From: Clostridia bacterium
GTDB taxonomy: Bacteria; Bacillota; Clostridia; Oscillospirales; CAG-272
Assembly (NCBI GenBank): GCA_017453365.1
Contig: JAFTKH010000027.1
Coordinates: forward strand, 1 to 41,564
Direction: 5' to 3'
DNA length: 41,564 nt
The position numbers and the translations under genes are program-made. This document shows, piece after piece, positions 34,395-41,564 of this stretch; position 1 is the stretch's first letter; every line of letters starts with the position of its first letter. The notes under the pieces are model-generated. The model did no database searches, had not been told where the DNA came from, and worked only from the letters and a program-made list of their open reading frames with translations.

Positions 34395-37373
34395 TTACTT
34401 AACAATGCAGTCGAGAATGACGGTCAGCAGGCCGTCTTTTCCATTTGTGTTTGCGAGGTATGCGGCGAGCTCATTTGTTACTGCTATCTCTGCGTTAATA
34501 CCGGCTATGCTCTCGTTATAGGCTGTTATATGCGCATTCAGCGCCGTTACGGACTCAAGGACACCGTCTGCCTGAACATTCGCCAAAGCAATAAGGTCGG
34601 ATGCCTCAACAATAGCTGCGAGGGTCGCATCGGGTGTTTCCTTTATTGCTATCATAGCTACGGCATCATTGAACTTTTTCGCATTCGCTTCAATCTTGCG
34701 AATTTCAGCTCTTCTTCCTACGTAGAGAGCTATAGCATCCTGTGCGGACGCTTCATTCACGTTCATGCTGTAGAAATAGACCGCTGCCTCATCGCACACG
34801 CGCTTCATCGTGGCGTAATCTACCGAGCCTATGAGGCTCTGACACTTTTCGACGAAGAGGGCGGCATTATCCTCAAGCAGCTTCTCATAATTATCCACGT
34901 CGGCAACAAGAGCCGCGAGGTTTTCCTCATTCTTCTTAAGGAGAGGTGCTATTTGTGAGTGGGTGTTATCGACGTCGGGGCTTTTTGCGTACTCTATCAC
35001 CATTACGGTTATAGCGTATTTCTCAAAATAGTTACTCGAAGCGTCGTGACGTGCGATCTCCCCTGCTATATAGACGGCATGGTCGCTTTGCGCCCTTTTA
35101 TAGAAGAACTCGTTCATCTTTGCGAAGGCGACTATTTCCTTATCGAGGTTGTTATAGTAGCCGTCGTAGTTTCCTTCATTAATTATTTCGCGCGCGAGAG
35201 TTGCATAATTCTTTAGGAAATCGTATTTCTCGTTCCATTCCTCCTCGGTCGGATAGTTACCGAGGTATTTAATGAGGGCGAGAAGCTTTTTCGAATTATC
35301 TATCATCGTATTTTCCTTAAGAGTGAGCTCCATATTAAGGGCTCTCTCATAGGCATCGACGAAGCTCGGGAAGGCCTCCTCATTGTAGAGGTAATCAAGG
35401 TTGAGTAGGGGCATAAGCTCAAGGGCGAGCTCATACTTTTCCGTCTGGCTCTCCACGTTATTGGCGTTATAGAACGCATTTACGTAGCCAATAAATTCAC
35501 TCGCGGTATTCTCGTAGTCTATCTGAGTTCTGACGACTGCGAACTTTTCCTTCGCTGCTTCGAAGTCGTCATTTTCCGAATAGAGGCCTGCGAGCTGGCC
35601 GAGGTAGGATTCTATTTTCGCGATAAGGTATTCCCTCTGGCTCTTTGTGCTCTCGCTCGGAACGTAGTTTTCGGTAAGAGTCCTTACATACTCTGCGTAT
35701 TTTGCGGTATTCGCGTTCTTCGCGGCTGTTTCCACGGAGAGCAGAGCTTCTGCGCTTATCGCATCAAAGGCGGCGACAGAGGCAGATGCGGGGTCGGTAA
35801 GGCGGATAGTATCGGCAAGCTTTTTTGCGGACTTATAGTAATCGTATCTTACCGTAGGGGCTATGGAGCTGTCGACAAATCTCGACACGAAGAGGTCGAG
35901 CTTCGCGCTGTCGGTCAGCACCGCGTTTATATCCCTCGGTGCGTAGCCCGAATATGCTCTTACGTTATCTATAGAGAACTCTCCGCCCTCTTTGCCCACT
36001 GCGGGGCTCGCGCCGAGACGTATCATCTTAGGTGTGTAGTTATAGACACCGTTCGCGGTGCTGCGCTCTTCGACGAGCTGATAGTCGACGTAGAGCTTCA
36101 TTATATTATCTAAGGTATCGACGACTATGGATATATGCGTCCATTTTCCGGGGGTGACTCCGTTTTTAACGAGCACCTTACTGCCCGAATCCGAGCCCTG
36201 GCCGGATTTGATATCTCCGTTTGGAGCGATTCTAAAATACATGACGCTCCACGTAGTGTCGACGTAGCTTCCCGTGTCCTCACACCATATATAATTGCTG
36301 GGAAGGGTGCCGAAGGAGGTTATGTCGCACTCGAAGACGAGACTTCCCTGCACGCCCGAGAGATAGAGGTTGGTTCTGAAGTGCTTCGCCGCATCGTAGT
36401 GAACGGTGTAATAGGAGTTAGCTCCGTCCATACCCGTCTCCTTACCTATTCTCGTCAGGGCGACGTTTCCGTCGTAATTCAGCTCCTCGGTGAGAGTGCC
36501 TACGTCGTTTGTATCGTCAAAATCCAGATTAAAGGAGGGAGATAACGAGTAATCGGTGGAGCGTGCCTGCCTTTCGAGGGCCGCCTTGCTTTCGGCAACC
36601 TTTGCTTCATAGGCGGCGAGCTTTACCGCAAAATCGGCATTATACTGCTCGAGCTCGGCACCCGATGTCGGGAGAGGGTGCTCGGTCACGAAGCGCGAGA
36701 GCAAACGGAGAGTTGCCCCCGAGTTTGCATTAAGCGCATTAACGTCGACGCTGTCAAGATAAAGCTTTGCACATACCATATCTTCGGCCTTCACCGCTGT
36801 GTCGAGCTCCTCGGAGAGCGAGAAGCCGTAGGTATTTACGTACGTGAGAAGGCTGTCGAGCTCTGCGTGCTTGTCGTCGGCAGTGGCCTTTCCAGCCGAG
36901 GCCTCAAGATAGAGAGCCACGGTACTATTTTGCTCTGTGAGAAGCTTCGCTCTATAATCTGCTACGGTAATTGTCGCAGATCCATCATTACACCATGCGG
37001 TATCGGCGAAGGGGTGGAGAGCCGTAAAGTCGAAGAGGGTTGACGTTCTGTTCGCCTTCGTTGCAGCATCGGCAGCCGAGCTTACCTGTCCCAAGAAGAG
37101 CCAAGCCGTTTCAAGCTCTTTATTATCCAGCTTCTCGGCGAAGGCGGCGAGTGCGGGGTCAGCAGGATTTACAGTGGTAAGATATTCCACTATCTCGTCA
37201 AGCTTTTTCGCTTTTCTCGCGGGGACAGCGATTTCATCTACCTCGGCAAGGAGCGTTTCCGCACCTGCTACCGTACCTGTATAGGTCGCAGTCTCCGCTC
37301 CGACGAAGAGCACGGTCAGAACGAGGAGAAGCGCCGATAGGGTCACGGCTACTATTTTTCTTTTTGAATTCAT
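34395..37373 (-). CDS. Secreted helical protein with central LamG-like domain, 992 aa
   Basis: A signal peptide (res 1-26, ending VGA) is followed by a mostly helical N-terminal part, a central LamG/concanavalin-like beta-sandwich (~277-475, SFNLDFDD to FSIDNVRAYSGY), and a long helical C-terminal part (~490-992) rich in Ala, Glu, Lys and Asn. The central domain resembles the sandwich repeats of the 1557-aa lyase. No catalytic motif is recognised. It lies between two heparinase-like genes (42 and 27 bp gaps, GGAGG RBS), so a glycan-binding or presenting role at the surface is the simplest reading. Confidence 0.75.
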   Translation of the reverse strand: MNSKRKIVAVTLSALLLVLTVLFVGAETATYTGTVAGAETLLAEVDEIAVPARKAKKLDEIVEYLTTVNPADPALAAFAEKLDNKELETAWLFLGQVSSAADAATKANRTSTLFDFTALHPFADTAWCNDGSATITVADYRAKLLTEQNSTVALYLEASAGKATADDKHAELDSLLTYVNTYGFSLSEELDTAVKAEDMVCAKLYLDSVDVNALNANSGATLRLLSRFVTEHPLPTSGAELEQYNADFAVKLAAYEAKVAESKAALERQARSTDYSLSPSFNLDFDDTNDVGTLTEELNYDGNVALTRIGKETGMDGANSYYTVHYDAAKHFRTNLYLSGVQGSLVFECDITSFGTLPSNYIWCEDTGSYVDTTWSVMYFRIAPNGDIKSGQGSDSGSKVLVKNGVTPGKWTHISIVVDTLDNIMKLYVDYQLVEERSTANGVYNYTPKMIRLGASPAVGKEGGEFSIDNVRAYSGYAPRDINAVLTDSAKLDLFVSRFVDSSIAPTVRYDYYKSAKKLADTIRLTDPASASVAAFDAISAEALLSVETAAKNANTAKYAEYVRTLTENYVPSESTKSQREYLIAKIESYLGQLAGLYSENDDFEAAKEKFAVVRTQIDYENTASEFIGYVNAFYNANNVESQTEKYELALELMPLLNLDYLYNEEAFPSFVDAYERALNMELTLKENTMIDNSKKLLALIKYLGNYPTEEEWNEKYDFLKNYATLAREIINEGNYDGYYNNLDKEIVAFAKMNEFFYKRAQSDHAVYIAGEIARHDASSNYFEKYAITVMVIEYAKSPDVDNTHSQIAPLLKKNEENLAALVADVDNYEKLLEDNAALFVEKCQSLIGSVDYATMKRVCDEAAVYFYSMNVNEASAQDAIALYVGRRAEIRKIEANAKKFNDAVAMIAIKETPDATLAAIVEASDLIALANVQADGVLESVTALNAHITAYNESIAGINAEIAVTNELAAYLANTNGKDGLLTVILDCIVK

Positions 37374-37415
37374 TTACGGTTCCTCCGTTTATTTAATATA
37401 CCGACTCTAACAGTA

Positions 37416-39272
37416 CTACTCAAGCGTAAGAGCACAAGTGTACTCCTTCGCGCGCACCTTCAAGCAGACGCGCCAGAGACAGTCGGTATCCCATTTTGAC
37501 TTAAAGTTCAAGTCCTCGAAGGGCTTGGTATTGACTATTTTCTCTATCACGAGCTCGAGCTCGGGGTTATAGGAGAGGACTCGGCCGTCGGCGAGCTCTA
37601 CTCTTCCCTCTTCGAGGGGCTTCGGCTCGGCGTGGCTCGTTAAGTGGAACTCCATTTCCCTCTCGCGGTCGAGCTTTACCTCGTCGGTGACGGTTATCCG
37701 ACCTGCCTCGAGGTGAGAGGTACGGACGAGGGAGATGACTCCCGCATCCTTCGGGTATGCGCCCGAGATATCCATAGAAACGGTTTTATTATCTACGTCG
37801 CAGACCTCGTTTTTCGATGCGTGGGGATCGCCGTCTCTTCCGCACTCCTGGTCTATGCCGTCGAAGGTTGGGCAGCTATGATACGAGGCATTGGTATACC
37901 AGCGCTCATAGCGGAGCCTACCGAAGTATTCATTATCATAAGTACCTATCGAGGGGTCCACGACGACGGGCTTGCCGTTTGAGAATATAACGAGGCAGCC
38001 GACGTCGTTGTGATTTCCGGGCTCGGAATTAGTTCCGCCCTTCGTTGCAAGGAATAGTCCCTTCGATGTATCCTCGCTCTCGCGGAACACGGCTATCTGA
38101 TGTCCGCCCATCCAGACGGAGGTACGGGCCTTCGGCTTCGTTATCTCCTTTACTACGGGGGTGTGATAATTTTTCAGAATACGGTAGCACATACCGTAGA
38201 AGTAATAGCAATTCTCAGCACCGACGGCGTTCATATGTCCGAATGCCTCGAGCGCAGGCGAGCCGCATTTCCTACCGTAGCGCTCGACGACGTCACCGGA
38301 GTGGTGAAGCTTCGAGCCTGAGTCGGCGAAGCAGGCATACCAGTCGCCGTCGACGTTCATATCAACGACGAAGTTACCCATATTACGGATTATCTCCTCG
38401 CCGTAGACGGTTATCTTACCTCCCGTCATATCCTCGATTATCTCGAGGGCATCAAAGAGGTTTCCGGGAGCGGCGCCCCAATAGGCCGGCCCCTCTGCAC
38501 AGCAGCCGTCCTCGGGATAGGATGCGGTGAAGTTATCAAGGTAGTGCATAGCCTTCGCGAGAAGAAGCTCGCGCATCTCCATATCGCGGACCGTGAGCGC
38601 ACCTGCGTAGAGGATATTCGAGGTTATGTTGGTACACCAGTTCGATACCCTCACGGAATGCTCGCCCGACCACGAATAGTAACCCGAGACGAAGGGACGC
38701 ACGCCGCGAAGATACACGAGGCGGTCAATTCTCTTGCAAATCATCGGCGAGATTTTATCGAGCTCGTCGCCGAGGAGAAATCTTACGGTTGCGAGGGTGG
38801 CACAGGTCTGCGAGGTCTGGAGCTCGAGAGACGCTATGATATCGTTGTCCTGCGACTCGGGAATCTCTGAGAAGGGGTTCGTCGGAGATCTGTCCTGATG
38901 TGCGGGGAGTGCCCACGAGGTCTCCTCGAGCATCGCCCACACTGCATCGGCAATTTTTTCTATGTATTTTCCCTGCCGTTCGTACATCTCGGCCAGCGTT
39001 AAGTAGAAGGCGGTATCGCGGCGTTCGTTGTACGCCGCCTCGAAGCGGGAGCGGACACCCGTCAGAAATCTGTCGCGATAGAGTGATAGAGGCATCAGCT
39101 TAAGCTCAAGGTTCATATAACCCTCTGCCTTCGATAGCACGAACTGTCCGCGCTCGGGCGCTATCTTCGGCTCCTTCATATCAACAAACAGCTTCATCTC
39201 GTCGAGCGGAAGCACGTTACCCTTCGCCAGAAATCCGTTCTTCGCAAATACCCTTATCTCGCTCCTTGCCAT
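37416..39272 (-). CDS. Heparinase II/III-like protein, cytosolic
   Basis: The 618-aa protein has no signal peptide. An alpha/alpha-toroid part carries VSNWCTNITSN (~207-217, with the conserved Asn-Trp). The C-terminal beta-sandwich has GNHNDVGCLVIFSNGKP (~418-434) and RYERWYTNASYHSC (~455-468), hallmarks of heparinase II/III-type lyases. It should act on oligosaccharides after import. An in-frame ATG at 39296 exists, but AGGAGG stands 4 nt before the ATG at 39272, which is therefore the chosen start. First gene of the lyase operon. The promoter is not certain: a TATAAT-like box lies at 39321-39326 without a good -35, just downstream of a palindrome. Confidence 0.85.
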   Translation of the reverse strand: MARSEIRVFAKNGFLAKGNVLPLDEMKLFVDMKEPKIAPERGQFVLSKAEGYMNLELKLMPLSLYRDRFLTGVRSRFEAAYNERRDTAFYLTLAEMYERQGKYIEKIADAVWAMLEETSWALPAHQDRSPTNPFSEIPESQDNDIIASLELQTSQTCATLATVRFLLGDELDKISPMICKRIDRLVYLRGVRPFVSGYYSWSGEHSVRVSNWCTNITSNILYAGALTVRDMEMRELLLAKAMHYLDNFTASYPEDGCCAEGPAYWGAAPGNLFDALEIIEDMTGGKITVYGEEIIRNMGNFVVDMNVDGDWYACFADSGSKLHHSGDVVERYGRKCGSPALEAFGHMNAVGAENCYYFYGMCYRILKNYHTPVVKEITKPKARTSVWMGGHQIAVFRESEDTSKGLFLATKGGTNSEPGNHNDVGCLVIFSNGKPVVVDPSIGTYDNEYFGRLRYERWYTNASYHSCPTFDGIDQECGRDGDPHASKNEVCDVDNKTVSMDISGAYPKDAGVISLVRTSHLEAGRITVTDEVKLDREREMEFHLTSHAEPKPLEEGRVELADGRVLSYNPELELVIEKIVNTKPFEDLNFKSKWDTDCLWRVCLKVRAKEYTCALTLE

Positions 39273-39950
39273 AATTCCTCCTGTAGAAAACCGCACTTAC
39301 AGCAATCAATATTCCCTTCAATTATAAATTATTGAATGCGCGTGAGCGCATGATATAAAGATACAAGTATATTTTACAGGAAAAGGGGATTTGAGTCAAT
39401 GATTAATATGCACGAAAATAATTAATTTTTTATTGCATTATTCACAATAAGTTGAATTTTCAACAGATTTTGGGTAAAAATACGGCAAAATTATTTTGAT
39501 ATTTTTTCCCCTGTTTTAGCCCCATTGTTCTTAAAACAAATTATTCGAACGCGCGATTTAAGTCCGAATTTCTAACCCAATTTCGATTTTTGTAAACATA
39601 AACTTGAGGTTTAAAATTATTTTCTGAAGTTTATAATTGCTTTTTTGCACTTATAGACTCGGCAAAATAATAGCAAATTGCACAAAAAAGCCCCCGTTTT
39701 CGAGAATAACGGAACAACACCGGTCTAAAGACCGCATTTTTATGGTACAGATTTGCGAAATTTTATCAACTTATTTTCTAACTTTTTCTTTTTTTAGCGG
39801 TATTTTTGGTGCAGTTATTTCGCTTTTTCCTTTTTTTATTCTCAAATTCGGCCCACTTGTTTTATGCCGCGGCATTAGATTTCGATACCCTTTTCCTCAT
39901 TTTATGTCTTTTTTTAAGATACGGCATAGGGGCTGTTTCTCTCGGCATAA
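39273..39950. other. AT-rich intergenic region
   Basis: No gene is supported. It holds the leader of the lyase operon, a palindrome at 39336-39351, homopolymer-rich DNA, a small hairpin CGGTCTAAAGACCG (39721-39734) and, on the minus strand, a weak CCGTT/AACGG hairpin followed by GGGGCTTTTTT (about 39687-39712). An open frame on the plus strand at 39637-39981 has low-complexity content and no RBS. Confidence 0.6.
39336..39351. promoter_or_regulatory. Palindrome upstream of the lyase operon
   Basis: ATGCGC-GTGA-GCGCAT is a perfect inverted repeat, 64 bp before the start at 39272 and 9 bp upstream (transcription sense) of the TATAAT-like box at 39321-39326. It overlaps where a -35 would be, a suitable place for a regulator-binding site. 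No regulator gene is nearby. Confidence 0.4.
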
Positions 39951-39953
39951 CCG

Positions 39954-40139
39954 AAAAAAAGAGAAAACCGCAGGTTCTTGAGCCTTAATTTTTTCATATA
40001 CAAGAATACCATACGGCATCTGCTATATCCGAGCCGACAGCAACGTTGCCGAGGGGGCGAAACTCGCAGCAAAAACCGAGTTGTACACTGCTTTGAGCTC
40101 GAGGTATGTATGAATACATATTTCTCCCCCTTAGTTTTT
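39954..40139 (-). ncRNA. Putative structured short transcript (ncRNA or 41-codon ORF)
   Basis: A perfect promoter (40147-40175) points to a start near 40139. About 185 nt later a small hairpin (GAACC TGC GGTT) runs into CTCTTTTTTT (39954-39960), a fair terminator. Within it GGGGGAGAAA can pair with TTTCGCCCCC, and GCAAC with GTTGC, so it is structured. An alternative is a 41-codon ORF starting at a GGGGGAG-preceded ATG and containing VQLGFCCEFRPLGN. Length and promoter would suit a housekeeping RNA such as 6S, but no 6S, SRP, tmRNA or RNase P signature was confirmed. Confidence 0.5.
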
Positions 40140-40146
40140 ATGGTAA

Positions 40147-40175
40147 ATTATACTATAAAGCCCATGGCGTGTCAA
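40147..40175 (-). promoter_or_regulatory. Full-consensus promoter
   Basis: On the minus strand, TTGACA (40175-40170), exactly 17 bp, TATAAT (40152-40147). No long coding frame follows; it drives the short transcript at 39954-40139. Confidence 0.88.
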
Positions 40176-40226
40176 TTTTTCTTTTCTTCAGAATATATGC
40201 TTCGCTATCATCGATTCCCACGCTAT

Positions 40227-40259
40227 GGTAGAGCGCATAACTGTTAACCATGATGTCGC
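40227..40259 (+). pseudogene. Inverted tRNA-Asn fragment
   Basis: These 33 bases match the D-arm end and anticodon arm of tRNA-Asn (41213-41288, other strand) at 30 positions: GGTAGAGCGCA is exact, then ACTGTTAA with the GTT anticodon, and CATGATGTC. The acceptor and T arms are missing, so it cannot be a functional tRNA. Confidence 0.75.
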
Positions 40260-40300
40260 ATAGTGCGCACAAAGCAGGAAAACCAAGCTAAAGAAAAAAA

Positions 40301-40323
40301 AGACACCACACAAGGTGGTGTCT
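40301..40323 (-). terminator. Terminator behind the 99-aa gene
   Basis: The stem AGACACCAC / GTGGTGTCT is followed on the minus strand by TTTTTTTC. It lies about 30 bp past the stop at 40354. Also T-rich on the plus strand. Confidence 0.85.
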
Positions 40324-40353
40324 CTTTTTAGGTTTAGAGGTAAAAATGACGAC

Positions 40354-40653
40354 TCATAGATTTTTGCAATTTACTGTTACAACCTTACAATTTTCCGTAT
40401 GAATCTTACAAATAATACCGTCATAATCTTTATTGCCAATACCAAATATTATTTCTGTTTTATCGGTATCATCTATAAAATGATTTGCCGCGCCCGAAAT
40501 AGCATAGCAAACCTCTTCTTCATTGCACTCTATCCACCATGTACCTAAAAATTCACTTTTCTCAGACGGTCCCGAGAACTTGTCGCAAACATAATTGACA
40601 TACTGCTTGTATTCTAAGGAATCGGAAAACAAAACAACAGTCAGCCTTTTCAT
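40354..40653 (-). CDS. Hypothetical protein, 99 aa
   Basis: A soluble, Cys-rich small protein (six Cys) with no signal peptide or membrane segment. It starts MKRLTVVLFSD and includes GTWWIECNEEEVCYAISG and EIIFGIGNKDYDGIICKI. I do not recognise a family. The ATG has AAAGAGGTG about 8 nt upstream, and the gene begins 14 bp after the stop of the frameshifted four-helix-bundle gene, so both share a transcript. Its base composition is lower in GC than the genes to the left. A terminator follows at 40301-40323. Confidence 0.7.
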   Translation of the reverse strand: MKRLTVVLFSDSLEYKQYVNYVCDKFSGPSEKSEFLGTWWIECNEEEVCYAISGAANHFIDDTDKTEIIFGIGNKDYDGIICKIHTENCKVVTVNCKNL

Positions 40654-40667
40654 TGCTATTCACCTCT

Positions 40668-41017
40668 TTATGATATTCCCTTTAACGTTTTGATCGAACT
40701 TATTAACAATATTTTGATCTTGACCAATTTTTTATGAATAATATCAAAAAGTTGTTCTTCAATCAAATCGGAATTTTTAAAAATAGTTAGCCAATTTTCG
40801 GTTTCATTAGCTTCCTTCAGTGCTATTTCAAATTTTGAAATCATATCACCCAGCTTTGAGAATGATTGCCTTCGGATATATTGGCGCTTATGCTCGTGCC
40901 ACTTCTTTTGATTTGATCGGCAAAACCACGTTCTCCTTTACCACTCAGAATACGAGCTACCTTTATTATATCTACTGCAAACTCTTGCGAAAGCTGTAAT
41001 AATATATTTTCTTTCAT
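40668..41017 (-). pseudogene. Four-helix-bundle protein, frameshifted
   Basis: From ATG at 41017 the frame encodes a typical family N-terminal half, including QIKRSGTSISANISEGN, and stops after 58 codons. The rest, from DMISKFEIALKEANETENW to the end IKTLKGIS, continues in another frame to TAA at 40668-40670. One missing base near GCTGGGTGATATG (about 40843-40855) explains it. The combined ~116 aa is normal for this family, named after proteins found in 23S rRNA intervening sequences. All other parts look intact, so the shift may be recent or a sequencing error. Confidence 0.8.
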
Positions 41018-41065
41018 ACACAGATTATAACGTAAAAAACTTTGCTATGCAATATATTTTAATCA

Positions 41066-41151
41066 ATTCGAACGAAGTGAGTTATAATTCAAATTCGCTG
41101 ATACAAACAATGATATTTGCTACGCAAAATGATAACTCGCTTCGCTCGAAT
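41066..41151. repeat. Long imperfect inverted repeat
   Basis: ATTCGAACGAAGTGAGTTAT (from 41066) pairs with ATAACTCGCTTCGCTCGAAT (41132-41151), with two mismatches. A second pair, TTCAAATTCG / CGAATTTGAA (41088 and 41168), interlocks with it. It sits between the tRNA terminator and the four-helix-bundle gene. Confidence 0.75.
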
Positions 41152-41182
41152 TATAATCAAATTCTAACGAATTTGAAATAAA

Positions 41183-41208
41183 AAATCCAAGCCCGAAGAC
41201 TTGGATTT
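41183..41208 (-). terminator. Terminator of the rRNA-tRNA transcript
   Basis: The stem AAATCCAAG / CTTGGATTT is followed on the minus strand by a T-run. It begins 5 bp past the CCA end of tRNA-Asn. Confidence 0.88.
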
Positions 41209-41212
41209 TTTT

Positions 41213-41288
41213 TGGCTCCCCGAACTGGGCTCGAACCAGTGACATCATGATTAACAGTCATGCGCTCTACCGACTGAGCTATCGAGGA
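41213..41288 (-). tRNA. tRNA-Asn (GTT)
   Basis: A 76-nt cloverleaf with encoded CCA. The acceptor stem TCCTCGA/TCGGGGA, D-arm AGCTCAGTCGGTAGAGC, anticodon GTT in ACTGTTAATC and T-loop GGTTCGAGCCC are all present. It lies 6 nt downstream of tRNA-Lys. Confidence 0.96.
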
Positions 41289-41294
41289 ATATCC

Positions 41295-41370
41295 TGGTGC
41301 ACCTCCAGGGACTCGAACCCTGGACCCACTGATTAAGAGTCAGTTGCTCTACCAACTGAGCTAGAGGTGC
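41295..41370 (-). tRNA. tRNA-Lys (CTT)
   Basis: A 76-nt cloverleaf with encoded CCA: acceptor stem GCACCTC/GAGGTGC, D-arm AGCTCAGTTGGTAGAGC, anticodon CTT in ACTCTTAATC, T-loop GGTTCGAGTCC. It follows the 23S 3' end by about 115 nt. Confidence 0.96.
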
Positions 41371-41484
41371 ATAAAGATATTATATACGTTTCGTGGACAA
41401 CTATCCACAGAAAACCGAACAAGGAGAAACGAAGCAGCATATATCTGCAAAGATTAGCATTACTTGAAAGCCAAAAGCTGTTCA

Positions 41485-41564
41485 AGCCCTCGGTCAATTA
41501 GTATCAGTCAACTGAACACATTACTGTGCTTACATCTCTGACCTATCAAACTCGTAGTCTACAA
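41485..41564 (-). rRNA. 23S rRNA, 3' end (partial)
   Basis: The reverse strand reads the conserved 3'-terminal helix region of 23S rRNA: GATAGGTCAGAGATGTAAGC, TTCAGTTGACTGATACTAAT and GACCGAGGGCTTGAAC. The rest lies beyond the window. No 5S sequence is visible between it and tRNA-Lys. The spacer 41371-41484 contains a small GTGGA/TCCAC stem. Confidence 0.93.

Noticed and set aside
39273-39296. Earlier ATG for the cytosolic heparinase-like gene
   Set aside because: The eight extra codons contain the AGGAGG site that serves the ATG at 39272.
39637-39981. Plus-strand open frame of 114 codons
   Set aside because: Low-complexity Phe/Lys content from AT-rich DNA, no RBS, and it partly runs antisense to the better supported short transcript.
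40668-41288. tRNA-Asn as an attachment site for an integrated island to its left
   Set aside because: The only matching fragment (40227-40259) is inverted and lacks the 3' end, and no integrase gene is present.
41371-41484. 5S rRNA between 23S and tRNA-Lys
   Set aside because: The spacer is about 115 nt but shows none of the conserved 5S segments; it reads as AT-rich spacer with a small stem.

Overview
The window looks like a chromosomal segment of an anaerobic member of the Clostridia (Bacillota), probably an uncultured gut-type lineage. The signs are sigma-A promoters of textbook form (TTGACA-17-TATAAT), strong AGGAGG ribosome binding sites, Fe-S and flavin enzymes typical of anaerobes, Gram-positive signal peptides, a lipoprotein signal with an LTGC lipobox, and a 23S 3' end followed by tRNA-Lys and tRNA-Asn. 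No outer-membrane, phage or transposase gene is seen. The exact order or family cannot be read from the sequence.

Left part (1-11.8 kb). It opens with the tail of a gene and about 600 bp of hairpins, terminators and repeated tRNA-3'-end-like fragments. Then come glyA (minus) and a GH109-like Gfo/Idh/MocA oxidoreductase (minus). From a clear promoter at 3578 a plus-strand run begins: a small cytosolic protein that overlaps a two-headed EndA/NUC1-type nuclease lipoprotein, a 2-enoate-reductase-like Fe-S flavoenzyme, and the large and small subunits of an AcnX-type (aconitase X) dehydratase. The last three form a dehydratase plus ene-reductase cassette. A convergent minus-strand pair of overlapping membrane-protein genes follows; they look like a YhhN/TMEM86 lysoplasmalogenase and a YwaF/TMEM164-like protein, which together suggests ether-lipid remodelling.

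Central part (11.8-39.3 kb, all minus strand). Six large genes fill this block. In transcription order the first three are a cytosolic heparinase II/III-like protein (618 aa), a secreted helical/LamG-like protein (992 aa) and a secreted multidomain heparinase II/III-like lyase (1557 aa), spaced like an operon. Then come three giant secreted repeat proteins (1692, 2726 and 1025 aa) with the look of right-handed beta-helix adhesins or polysaccharide-binding proteins. They share an unrecognised two-part C-terminal module. A 36-residue peptide gene sits directly behind the 1692-aa gene and ahead of strongly structured RNA. The regions around 23.2-23.9 kb and 29.0-29.7 kb carry related dispersed intergenic repeats; the second also holds a four-helix-bundle pseudogene.

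Right end (39.3-41.6 kb). An AT-rich stretch holds a perfect promoter driving a structured short transcript (ncRNA or 41-codon ORF) and an inverted fragment of tRNA-Asn. Next come a small unknown gene, a frameshifted four-helix-bundle gene, a long inverted repeat, tRNA-Asn, tRNA-Lys and the 3' end of 23S rRNA, all on the minus strand except the tRNA fragment.

The most promising undescribed elements are the AcnX/enoate-reductase cassette, the giant proteins with their shared C-terminal doublet and the peptide gene attached to one of them, the TMEM164-like/TMEM86-like pair, and the nuclease lipoprotein with its overlapping partner.
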